In this document: one piece after another, positions 1-7,290 of the stretch | How the letters are laid out: every line of letters starts with the position of its first letter | Numbering within the stretch: the first letter of the stretch is position 1 | Assembly (NCBI GenBank): GCA_964562575.1 | Contig: CAZLTY010000011.1 | Coordinates: 1-35,416, forward strand | Length of the DNA stretch: 35,416 nt | Direction of reading: 5' to 3' | Origin: SG8-4 sp964562575 | Lineage (GTDB): Bacteria; Planctomycetota; Phycisphaerae; Sedimentisphaerales; Anaerobacaceae | Made by a program: the position numbers and the translations under genes | Notes under the pieces: generated by a model | What the model saw: only the letters and a program-made list of their open reading frames with translations | What the model was told of the DNA's origin: nothing | The model's database searches: none

Positions 1-644
1 GCTGTCACTACCTGACCAGGGGAGACTGGGACTGGGAGGCGGGGATGAATCGCGACCAGATAACCGAATTCGAGTACATCCGGGATCACGCTCTACGGGC
101 GGTGTACGGCAATTGGGCCTTCCTGAAGAACCACAGCCGAGACAAGGCAAAATTTGCCGACCGCAAGCTCGAATGGGTGGCTTTTATCGCGGGCAAGCGT
201 GAATCCCGCAGACTGCTGGGTGACGTTATTTTGCAGCAGCAGGACATCCAGCTTCGCAAGGAATTCGCCGATGCGTTTGTGACGACCACATGGTCTATCG
301 ACCTTCATTATCCGGCTCCTGAGAATACCAAGTACTTTCCGGGCAATGAATTTCGCTCGATTGCCAAGTTCACCAAGATCAAGCCCTATCCGATTCCTTA
401 CCGCAGTCTCTATTCGCGCAATGTCGGCAATCTGCTAATGGCTGGCCGCTGCATCAGCGTAACACACGTAGCGCTGGGAACGGTCCGCGTGATGCGCACC
501 GGAGGTATGATGGGTGAGCTGATAGGCATGGCGGCATCATTGTGCAAAAAGCACAACACCGATCCGCGCGGCGTTTATCAAAACCACTTGGGCAAGCTTA
601 AGCGCTTAGCCCGACGGGGTGTAGGAAAAACCGGCAAAAAATAA
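1..644 (+). CDS. FAD-dependent oxidoreductase, C-terminal part (5' end outside window)
   Basis: The reading frame is open back to the window edge (first full codon at base 3), so the gene is cut off upstream. The ATG at 45 is internal: the residues before it (HYLTRGDWDWEAG) run on without a break. The visible ~214 residues match the C-terminal part of the FAD_oxidored family (PF12831). They contain a KRESRRLLGDVIL segment (the family's 'RetRRi.G' pattern), an aromatic IDLHYP stretch, PIPYRSLYSRNVGNLLMAGRCISVTHVALGTVRVM (family pattern: IPYRsL, NLLvAGR, iS.th.alg..RvM) and a small-residue FAD-contacting helix after it. The N-terminal Rossmann GxGxxG motif must lie outside the window. The substrate is unknown; in planctomycetes such proteins are numerous and often linked to polysaccharide breakdown. 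No partner gene is visible. Confidence 0.85.
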   Translation, partial: CHYLTRGDWDWEAGMNRDQITEFEYIRDHALRAVYGNWAFLKNHSRDKAKFADRKLEWVAFIAGKRESRRLLGDVILQQQDIQLRKEFADAFVTTTWSIDLHYPAPENTKYFPGNEFRSIAKFTKIKPYPIPYRSLYSRNVGNLLMAGRCISVTHVALGTVRVMRTGGMMGELIGMAASLCKKHNTDPRGVYQNHLGKLKRLARRGVGKTGKK

Positions 645-992
645 ACGCCAGCTTTCTTGTATGATCTTCTAGCAGACTGGTTCGTTTGCTCTGCCGGCGG
701 CGTAAGTCTCTCGGGCGCTTGGCCGATTGACCAGGGCCGGCCAATCCATTTGCCTTGAAGAGATACTTAAGGAGTGTCGGCATTGGATCGAAGTCAAATT
801 GGAAGGCGGTAACTCTCAGAAATGGACACAATTCAGTGGGGGGATTCTGAGAATCTCGTTGACCACCTGGGTTATTTCCGAAGTCTACTGAAAGTCATCC
901 AAGGCGGCGGAGTTTTCACCCGATATTGCCGGCAGCCTCGGAAGGAAACCAACACCGACAAGACCTGGACTCAAATAGAAGAAAAGAGGATA
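645..992. other. Intergenic stretch after the oxidoreductase; possible coding remnant
   Basis: There is no convincing intact gene. Bases 719-744 can form a 7-bp stem (TTGGCCG/CGGCCAA) just after the oxidoreductase, without a T-run. On the plus strand, bases 721-893 form an open frame with protein-like composition (for example CRHWIEVKLEGGNSQKW), but it has no ribosome binding site or plausible start, so it may be a decayed gene fragment. Confidence 0.3.
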
Positions 993-1042
993 CAGGGCTG
1001 AGGTGCGGAGGGAGAGGAAAAAGCGAGATATCCCCAGCCCTG
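993..1042 (+). ncRNA. GGA-loop hairpin 1 of 3
   Basis: The arms 993-1003 and 1032-1042 pair: CAGGGCTG with CAGCCCTG (8 bp), then an A/C mismatch, then GG/CC. The loop (1004-1031) is almost all purine and contains GGAGGGAGAGGA. The same stem sequence and purine loop recur at 1271-1312 and 1417-1461. Orientation is assigned to plus because the GGA-rich loop reads on that strand. No clear promoter was seen, and transcription is inferred only from the folded design. Confidence 0.45.
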
Positions 1043-1098
1043 TGAATGTGCCATAAAGATACCGTAAGCTCCATCACCTACAAAACCCAATATATCAA

Positions 1099-1118
1099 AT
1101 TGCTTTGTCCAAAGCAAT
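1099..1118. promoter_or_regulatory. 20-bp perfect dyad, operator-like
   Basis: ATTGCTTTG-TC-CAAAGCAAT is a perfect 9-bp inverted repeat around a two-base centre. It lies between GGA-loop hairpins 1 and 2 and is followed by an A9 run. It could be a binding site for a dimeric regulator or a small hairpin. There is no T-run to make it a terminator in either direction. Confidence 0.35.
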
Positions 1119-1270
1119 ACTATTCTTGAAAAAAAAACGCTCAATTCCGGCGAAAAAGCGTTGGTGTTTCGGCTTGTTGTAACTGTTTTGGCGAAAAGTG
1201 GTTATGGCGGCAGAATCGCCGGCAGGTCCATGTTGTATCAAGGAAAATGTTTGGCGCAGGTAAAGAAAAA

Positions 1271-1312
1271 GGGCTGAGGCAAGGAGGAAAGGAGGATTGA
1301 AAACCCCAGCCC
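1271..1312 (+). ncRNA. GGA-loop hairpin 2 of 3
   Basis: The arms GGGCTG (1271-1276) and CAGCCC (1307-1312) pair, followed by an A/C mismatch (1277/1306) and GG/CC (1278-1279 with 1304-1305). This is the same layout, including the mismatch, as hairpin 1. The loop (1280-1303) holds AAGGAGGAAAGGAGGA, which contains two perfect Shine-Dalgarno-like GGAGG cores. Confidence 0.45.
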
Positions 1313-1416
1313 ATAATCCATTATTTATGATTACGTCCGATTCGACAGAAGGTTCACTCAATTCTTCACTCGCCTCGTGCCAGATTCAACTGTTTGGATC
1401 GCGGAAAAATAAGGAA

Positions 1417-1461
1417 GGGCTGAGGTCAGGAGGAGGGAAGTGAAGTTTCATACCTCAGCCC
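1417..1461 (+). ncRNA. GGA-loop hairpin 3 of 3
   Basis: GGGCTGAGGT (1417-1426) pairs perfectly with ACCTCAGCCC (1452-1461), 10 bp. The loop (1427-1451) starts CAGGAGGAGGGAAG. The mismatch seen in hairpins 1 and 2 is an A-T pair here, so stem pairing is kept or restored across copies. Confidence 0.45.
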
Positions 1462-1546
1462 GTGGCTTTGTGTCTCTATTCTACGAGCTTGACTGACAAA
1501 AGTTCGCGCACAGGCGAAAAAACGGCTATATTCGCTACGATCGGAG

Positions 1547-1576
1547 GTGACATTTGGCTTGGCAATGTGCTAAAAT
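1547..1576 (+). promoter_or_regulatory. Candidate sigma-70 promoter for the M14 pair
   Basis: GTGACA (1547-1552), an 18-bp spacer and TAAAAT (1571-1576), with a TG one base before the -10 element (extended -10). It would start transcription near 1583, about 65 nt before the ATG at 1648. The GGA-loop hairpins lie upstream of it and would not be in this transcript. Confidence 0.4.
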
Positions 1577-1647
1577 AGGGTTTTGCAATAGGGCCCGATT
1601 CTGATAGCATTGCGGTGTTGACCGAACCTCATGTAGGAGACAGTTGG

Positions 1648-3396
1648 ATGTCGCTGAACGTTCTGAGGCCGAAGGTCAGGTCGCTCTGGCTTTTGTTGAT
1701 GAATGTGGCCCTGATTATGGTGGGCTCTGAAATTTCCCTCGCCGCGGATTATTATCGCAGCAGACCGCTCGGTAAGCATCTCATGTCCCTCGCTGAGCAG
1801 AATCCTGAGCTTGTGCGTATCGAGAGTATTGCCCGGTCGATAAGCAGACGCAACGTCTGGCTCATCGAGATTAGCAGAGGTGTTAAGCAAGATCGCAAGA
1901 CTCGCCCGGCGATGCTGGTGGTGGCCGGTATTGAAGGTGACGACTTGATAGGATGCTCTACAGCCGTATCCTGGGTTGACTATCTACTCGAGCAATACGG
2001 CAGCGATGCCGAGGTCACCAGGCTACTCAAGACTACGACGATTTATGTCATCCCGCGACTAAATCCGGATGCCGCGGAATATTTTTTCGCCAGGCCCAGA
2101 CTCGAAATTTCCCTCAACAAAAAGCCCGCCGATGACGACCACGATGGGCTGATCGACGAGGATGGCCCGGAAGATATTGACGGTGACGGACTGATCACGT
2201 GGATGCGCGTCGAGGATGCTGAAGGCAAATACATGCTTGATCCGAAGGACGACCGGTTGCTCATGAAGGCCGATCATCTGAAAGGTGAAGTCGGTGCGTG
2301 GCGATATCTTACCGAGGGCACCGATAACGACAAAGATCAGCGGTGGAATGAAGACGGCCCCGGCGGGGTCAACTTCAATCGCAACTTTCCGTACGATTTC
2401 AAGTTCTTTGGTGCCGATGCCGGTTTGCATCCGGTCAGTGAAGATGAGACGCGGGCGCTTGCCGACTTTGTGGTTGAGCACCCAAATATCGGGATTGTCG
2501 TGACCTACGGCGATGTGGACAACCTCTCGAAGACTCCCGAAGGCGCCCATCCGGTCAGTCGGCGAATGCCGATGACTGCTATTGACGCCGACGACGTGGG
2601 CTACTATCGAGCAATGGGTGAAATCTACCGTGCAGCGCTCGGACTGGACAAAGAGCTTGAGGGTGCCTCTGCGGGCGGTTCATTCAGTGATTGGATGTAC
2701 TATCACCGGGGCAGGCTCTCGCTGGCCGCCCGAGCATGGAGCCCGGCTACTGCAATCGAGCCTTCCAAAGCCGCCGAGAAGAATGATGAGCCGAATTCCG
2801 AATCCGACAAGAGCAGAAAGAGCGCCGATGATGACGACAATCGCAATGAGAAGGAGCGCAAAGAGTTGAAGTGGTTTGATGAAAATGCGCCGAAGGCTTT
2901 TGTCAAATGGCGCCAGGTCGAACATCTTGATTTTCCGAATCAAAGGGTGGAGGTCGGTGGATATGTTCCTTTCGCCCTGACCAACCCTCCGGCTGCGATG
3001 ATTGAGCAGGTCGCTGCCAAACACACAGACTTCCTGACGAAAGCGGCGCAGCGGCTTCCACGTATAGGCCTGCGGAAGGTCAAAACCCGGCATCTGGGCC
3101 GGTCAGTGTATGAAGTCAAGATTGAGGTGGAGAATACCGGATTTTTGCCTACTTCGCTGGCGCAGGGCCGAACAACGCGAGAGGTTCATCCGACCCGGCT
3201 TATAGTGGATTTGGACGACAGATATTTTCTCTCGGGAGCCAGGTTTACAACTTTACCCTCGATCCGGGGAAGCGGCGGGATGGTTGAGGCACGCTACACA
3301 ATCAAGGCGCCGGACCGTAAGAAGATCGGTTTCGAGGTCGTCTCGATGCTAGCCGGGCGGTTGGAAGGCACCATCGAGCTGCCGGACGCTACATGA
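1648..3396 (+). CDS. Secreted M14-family carboxypeptidase-like protein, catalytically dead
   Basis: The start ATG at 1648 has AGGAGA about 8 bases upstream and is followed by a hydrophobic signal segment (residues ~12-32); 582 aa. The fold matches zinc carboxypeptidase M14, as shown by alignment with the next gene. All catalytic positions are changed. The zinc motif HxxE is E96-x-x-D99 (GIEGDD), the second zinc His is G288 (TYGDVDN instead of CYHNSGG), and the catalytic Glu is R362 (LAARAW instead of FANELW). The carboxylate-binding Asn-Arg is kept (N244-R245 in NFNRNF). An acidic insert (~161-235) has DxDxDG-like loops, and a ~50-residue charged low-complexity stretch lies near 372-420. It is probably an exported binding or regulatory pseudo-enzyme. 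It is followed after 43 bp by the intact paralogue, likely in one transcript. Confidence 0.85.
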   Translation: MSLNVLRPKVRSLWLLLMNVALIMVGSEISLAADYYRSRPLGKHLMSLAEQNPELVRIESIARSISRRNVWLIEISRGVKQDRKTRPAMLVVAGIEGDDLIGCSTAVSWVDYLLEQYGSDAEVTRLLKTTTIYVIPRLNPDAAEYFFARPRLEISLNKKPADDDHDGLIDEDGPEDIDGDGLITWMRVEDAEGKYMLDPKDDRLLMKADHLKGEVGAWRYLTEGTDNDKDQRWNEDGPGGVNFNRNFPYDFKFFGADAGLHPVSEDETRALADFVVEHPNIGIVVTYGDVDNLSKTPEGAHPVSRRMPMTAIDADDVGYYRAMGEIYRAALGLDKELEGASAGGSFSDWMYYHRGRLSLAARAWSPATAIEPSKAAEKNDEPNSESDKSRKSADDDDNRNEKERKELKWFDENAPKAFVKWRQVEHLDFPNQRVEVGGYVPFALTNPPAAMIEQVAAKHTDFLTKAAQRLPRIGLRKVKTRHLGRSVYEVKIEVENTGFLPTSLAQGRTTREVHPTRLIVDLDDRYFLSGARFTTLPSIRGSGGMVEARYTIKAPDRKKIGFEVVSMLAGRLEGTIELPDAT

Positions 3397-3439
3397 ATCA
3401 GCATGCTGAGAATGTTCCGTGATATCAAGGGTCTTTCTT

Positions 3440-5224
3440 ATGAAGCATCGAATCATATCCAGGCAAGGCGTCGCAATTCTATTATTCTCCGTTTTCCTCG
3501 TGTCCTTTGGGCAAACAAGTCTGGGCAAAGCCCGCAGCCGCAAGCCCAAGGCACGTAACCCCGCCAGCCATTCCTTTCCCGCTCTGGGGATATCCGCCGA
3601 GCGCAAGGTCCCGGTGGCGTGGAACCGGTTCTACGATCACGCGGGGCTTTCAGCTATTCTTTCACGGCTTCACAAAGCATTCCCAGAACTGACCAGACTC
3701 TATTCTATAGGCAAGTCAACCCAGGGAAGGGACATCTGGTGTCTGGAAGTGACGGCACGCAACGTCGGCGATCCCGATCGCAAGCCGGGAATGTACATCG
3801 ACGGCAACATTCACGGTAACGAAGTACAGACAAGCGAGACGGTTGCTTACACGGGGTGGTATCTTTGCCATCAATACGGCCGGCTGGACAAAGTGACGTC
3901 GCTGCTCAATGAGCGAGTTTTTTACCTGTTGGCGACAATCAATCCCGACGGCCGCGATTCGTGGCTTCATCGAGGAGGTTCGGCCCGGTCGGGCGCCGAA
4001 CCAACGGACGACGATGGCGACGGACTTGCCGACGAAGACGACAGCGAGGACCTAAACGGCGACGGTCTTATCACGATGATGCGCGTCAAAGATCCTCACG
4101 GACGGTACAAGCTGCATCCCGATTATCCCGAGTACCTGATGGTCCGGGTCAGGCCCGACGAGCTAGGGGAATATAGTCTCCTCGGTTCCGAGGGGATCGA
4201 CAATGACAGTGACGGTCGGATAAATGAAGATCGCCGGGGCGGTTACGACATGAATCGCAACTGGGGATATGATTGGCAGCCGAACTACATTCAGCGCGGT
4301 GCCAGGGAGTACCCGTTCTCTCAGCCTGAGACTCGCGCGGTGTCCGAATTTGTTCTGGCCCACCCCAATATCGCGGCGGCGCAGTGCTACCACAATTCAG
4401 GCGGTATGATTCTGCGCGGCCCGGGCCGTGAGGGTGGCGCGATGCACAGCCGGGACGAGAGGGTGCTGGCGCTCATCTCCCGGCGGGGAGAGAAGATGCT
4501 GCCCTTTTACCGCTCGTATATTCTCTGGGATGATCTCTACCCGGCCTGGGGAAGCTCGCTGGACTGGCTCTACGGCGGACGGGGCATTCTCTCGTTTGCC
4601 AATGAGTTGTGGACTGCCAAAAACCTGTACAAGACACCGGATTCGCCGTCGGACGAGCAGGAGGCCGAGTTCATGGAACACGTGCTGATGGGCGAAGGCT
4701 TCGTCCCCTGGCGCGAGTATGAGCATCCGACTTACGGCACAATTGAAATCGGCGGCAGGAGGAAAGAATGGGGCCGAATCCCGCCGTCGTTCTTGCTCGA
4801 AGAAGAGCTGCATCGCAACATGGCTTTCACGCTTTACCATGCCGAAATGATGCCTCTGATCGAAATCAGCGACATCATGATAGATAAACTCGGTGATGAC
4901 CTGTACAAGATTTGGGTCACCATCGAAAATCAGCGATTGATCCCAACCAGAACGGGCCAGGATGTAGAGCACCATATCAGTGCGCCTGACATTGTCTCTG
5001 TCGAAGGCGGTAACCTTCGCGTTCTGTCTGCCGGCCGAGTGACGGACCGATTCTTCAAGCGCGTCCAGGCCGTCGAACGACGTCCCGAACGAGTGGAACT
5101 CGACACCATCGAAGGCGTCAGCGCGGTCCGCGTACAGTTCATCGTCGAGGGAAAAGGCCAATTCACCGTCACAGTAGACTCCACCAAAGCCGGCCTGCTG
5201 AAGAAGAGCCAACTACTGCCCTGA
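3440..5224 (+). CDS. Secreted M14-family zinc carboxypeptidase
   Basis: The ATG at 3440 was chosen over the upstream in-frame GTG at 3419 because it gives a clean signal peptide (MKHRIISRQGVAILLFSVFL) and has an AAGGG about 10 bases upstream; 594 aa. Zinc ligands are H125 and E128 (NIHGNE) and H318 (CYHNSGG). The substrate-binding Asn-Arg is N272-R273 (DMNRNW) and the catalytic Glu is E389 (FANELW). It should remove C-terminal residues from peptides outside the cytoplasm. An insert at ~189-265 carries repeated acidic loops (DDDGDGLADEDD, DLNGDG, DNDSDGRINED) resembling calcium-binding EF-hand or thrombospondin type-3 loops. The C-terminal ~140 residues form a beta-rich domain shared with the upstream pseudo-enzyme. 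The two genes look like a tandem duplication with loss of activity in one copy. Confidence 0.88.
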   Translation: MKHRIISRQGVAILLFSVFLVSFGQTSLGKARSRKPKARNPASHSFPALGISAERKVPVAWNRFYDHAGLSAILSRLHKAFPELTRLYSIGKSTQGRDIWCLEVTARNVGDPDRKPGMYIDGNIHGNEVQTSETVAYTGWYLCHQYGRLDKVTSLLNERVFYLLATINPDGRDSWLHRGGSARSGAEPTDDDGDGLADEDDSEDLNGDGLITMMRVKDPHGRYKLHPDYPEYLMVRVRPDELGEYSLLGSEGIDNDSDGRINEDRRGGYDMNRNWGYDWQPNYIQRGAREYPFSQPETRAVSEFVLAHPNIAAAQCYHNSGGMILRGPGREGGAMHSRDERVLALISRRGEKMLPFYRSYILWDDLYPAWGSSLDWLYGGRGILSFANELWTAKNLYKTPDSPSDEQEAEFMEHVLMGEGFVPWREYEHPTYGTIEIGGRRKEWGRIPPSFLLEEELHRNMAFTLYHAEMMPLIEISDIMIDKLGDDLYKIWVTIENQRLIPTRTGQDVEHHISAPDIVSVEGGNLRVLSAGRVTDRFFKRVQAVERRPERVELDTIEGVSAVRVQFIVEGKGQFTVTVDSTKAGLLKKSQLLP

Positions 5225-5324
5225 TCGCCAAAGCTGATTGACTCTCCATGCCATGCTGGAAATGCACGGAGGATTTGACCATTTTGGGCCAGAAGCGTAT
5301 GCCGAGGATTGTCAAAAGCCGTTA

Positions 5325-5353
5325 TTGACGAATGGGGGCTGTTCGGCTATCCT
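5325..5353 (+). promoter_or_regulatory. Candidate sigma-70 promoter for aspS
   Basis: TTGACG (5325-5330), a 17-bp spacer, then TATCCT (5348-5353). It lies in the gap after the M14 gene and would give a leader of about 90 nt before the aspS ATG at 5451. Confidence 0.5.
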
Positions 5354-5450
5354 CTTGCTTGGTCATTGCCGCGGAAGCGGGAATCCGGACTGCCGGCGTC
5401 TTCCTGCGACGAGGCAAGTTGGTTCAATCTTATTTGAGAAAGATTGTGTG

Positions 5451-7265
5451 ATGCTCAAGAGAACGCATAATTGTGGCCAGCTTCGGCTGGATGACGCCGG
5501 CGCGAAGGTTACGTTGGCCGGGTGGGTTCATTCCTATCGCGATCACGGCAATTTGGTATTCATCGATCTGCGCGACCGGGAGGGCCTGACGCAGATAGTC
5601 TTCGACCCTGAGACTCAGGGCGATACTCACAAGGTGGCCAGGGCGGCCCGCTGCGAATGGGTGATTGCCATCGAAGGGACGGTCCAGCCCAGAAGCGAAG
5701 GGATGGCGAATCCGAAACTGGCTACCGGCGAGATTGAGGTCGCCGTCGAGCGGCTCGATGTTCTCAATACGTCGAAGACGCCGCCGTTCGAGATCGACAG
5801 CGCCGATAAGACGGGCGAGGAAGTGAGGCTGGTCAGCCGATATATCGACCTTCGCCGACCCCAGATGCAAAGCAAACTGCGCACGCGCCACAAAGTCACG
5901 ATGCTCGTGCGGGACTATTACGACAAGTTGGGCTTCTGGGAGATTGAGACACCGATGCTGGCCAAGAGCACGCCGGAAGGGGCGAGGGATTTTCTCGTGC
6001 CGAGCAGGCTGAGCCAGAACTGCTTCTATGCTCTGCCGCAATCGCCTCAACTCTTTAAGCAGATGCTGATGGTCAGCGGCGTGGACAAGTACTTCCAGAT
6101 CGTGCGATGCTTCCGCGATGAGGACCCCCGCGCCGACAGACAGGCGGAGTTTACGCAGATCGACGTCGAGATGAGCTTCGTCGACAGTGATGATGTCATT
6201 GCGGCTAATTCGAGCCTGGTTGCACAAATCTGGAAGCAGATGCTGGACGTAGATGTCCCGCTGCCGATACGGCGCATGTCGTACAAAGAAGCGATGGATA
6301 ATTACGGCGTCGACAGGCCCGACCTGCGTTTCGACATGAAGCTCAAGGATGTCTGCGATTTAGCCAAACAGAGCACGTTCAAGGTCTTCACTTCGACCAT
6401 TGACAACGGCGGCATAGTTAAGGGTCTTTGCGCCACCGGCGGCGAGAAGTATTCCCGAAGCGACATCGAAAAAACGCTCACCAGTTTCGTCGGCGACTAC
6501 GGCGCAAAAGGGCTGGCCTGGGCCAAAGTAAAATCCGAGGACGGCAAGCTCTCGCTGCTCGGTGGTTGTGCGAAATTCTTCGACGATGATCTACGGCAGC
6601 AACTGATCGAACGCTTCGAGGCAAAAGACGGCGATCTGTTGCTGCTCGTTGCCGACAGTGAAGAGGTCGCTAACAAGGCCCTGGCGCCGCTGCGATGTAA
6701 ACTCGCCCGTGATCTGGAGTTGTACGACCCGAAGCGATTTGAGTTCGTGTGGATAGTGGACTTTCCGTTGTTTGAGTGGAATGAGGAGCAGGGACGCTTC
6801 GATTCGTTGCATCATCCGTTTACGTCTCCTACCGAAGACGATTTGGGCAAGCTCGAAACCGACCCGGGCAACATCTGTTCGCAGGCGTACGACATTGTCG
6901 TCAATGGCTCGGAAATCGGCGGGGGCAGCGTTCGTATTCACGATCCGGCGGTTCAGCAGAAGGTTTTCGACCTGCTCAACATCTCGCGAGAGCAGGCCCA
7001 GGAGCGGTTTGGATTCTTCCTGAAGGCCCTCGAATACGGCGCCCCCCCTCACGGCGGAATAGCTTTCGGTCTCGACCGCGTAGTCATGCTGCTTACCGGT
7101 ACCGAGAACATTCGGGATGTCATCGCGTTTCCGAAAACCCAGCGGGGCCAATGTCTCTTGACCGACGCCCCGAGCGAGGTGGATGCCAAACAGCTTGACG
7201 AGCTTAACCTTCGCATGCAGAAACACTCACACGTAATCGAGCAGGAGACAGACGAGCATAAGTGA
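5451..7265 (+). CDS. aspS: Aspartyl-tRNA synthetase
   Basis: A class II synthetase that charges tRNA-Asp with aspartate in the cytoplasm. An in-frame extension runs back to 5238, but homology begins at the ATG at 5451 (MLKRTHNCGQLRL, the usual AspRS N-terminus), giving 604 aa, normal for the bacterial type. An N-terminal OB-fold anticodon-binding domain (GWVHSYRDHGNLVFIDLRD) comes first. Then come the catalytic motif 2 (FRDEDPRADRQAEFTQID), a bacterial GAD insertion domain and motif 3 (GGIAFGLDRVVMLLTG). Whether it is discriminating for Asp or also charges tRNA-Asn cannot be told from the window. A promoter-like site lies at 5325-5353. The sensor kinase gene starts 25 bp after the stop and is probably co-transcribed. 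Confidence 0.97.
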   Translation: MLKRTHNCGQLRLDDAGAKVTLAGWVHSYRDHGNLVFIDLRDREGLTQIVFDPETQGDTHKVARAARCEWVIAIEGTVQPRSEGMANPKLATGEIEVAVERLDVLNTSKTPPFEIDSADKTGEEVRLVSRYIDLRRPQMQSKLRTRHKVTMLVRDYYDKLGFWEIETPMLAKSTPEGARDFLVPSRLSQNCFYALPQSPQLFKQMLMVSGVDKYFQIVRCFRDEDPRADRQAEFTQIDVEMSFVDSDDVIAANSSLVAQIWKQMLDVDVPLPIRRMSYKEAMDNYGVDRPDLRFDMKLKDVCDLAKQSTFKVFTSTIDNGGIVKGLCATGGEKYSRSDIEKTLTSFVGDYGAKGLAWAKVKSEDGKLSLLGGCAKFFDDDLRQQLIERFEAKDGDLLLLVADSEEVANKALAPLRCKLARDLELYDPKRFEFVWIVDFPLFEWNEEQGRFDSLHHPFTSPTEDDLGKLETDPGNICSQAYDIVVNGSEIGGGSVRIHDPAVQQKVFDLLNISREQAQERFGFFLKALEYGAPPHGGIAFGLDRVVMLLTGTENIRDVIAFPKTQRGQCLLTDAPSEVDAKQLDELNLRMQKHSHVIEQETDEHK

Positions 7266-7290
7266 CAGCCCTGGGGCAGGTTCTAATTTT

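Noticed and set aside
993..1461. CRISPR array
   Set aside because: The three repeats are hairpins with variable loops at irregular distances (roughly 280 and 145 bp), with no constant repeat-spacer length and no cas genes.
1439..1495. Short GTG-started frame after the AGGAGG of hairpin 3
   Set aside because: The ribosome-site-like sequence sits in a hairpin loop shared by copies that have no matching peptide, so it is better read as part of the RNA or repeat design.
4397..5212. 271-codon minus-strand ORF
   Set aside because: It lies wholly opposite the M14 carboxypeptidase gene with its intact catalytic motifs; it is a shadow frame of GC-rich coding DNA.
5238..5450. 71-codon N-terminal extension of aspS
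   Set aside because: It contains the candidate promoter and no AspRS homology; the conserved protein begins at the ATG at 5451.
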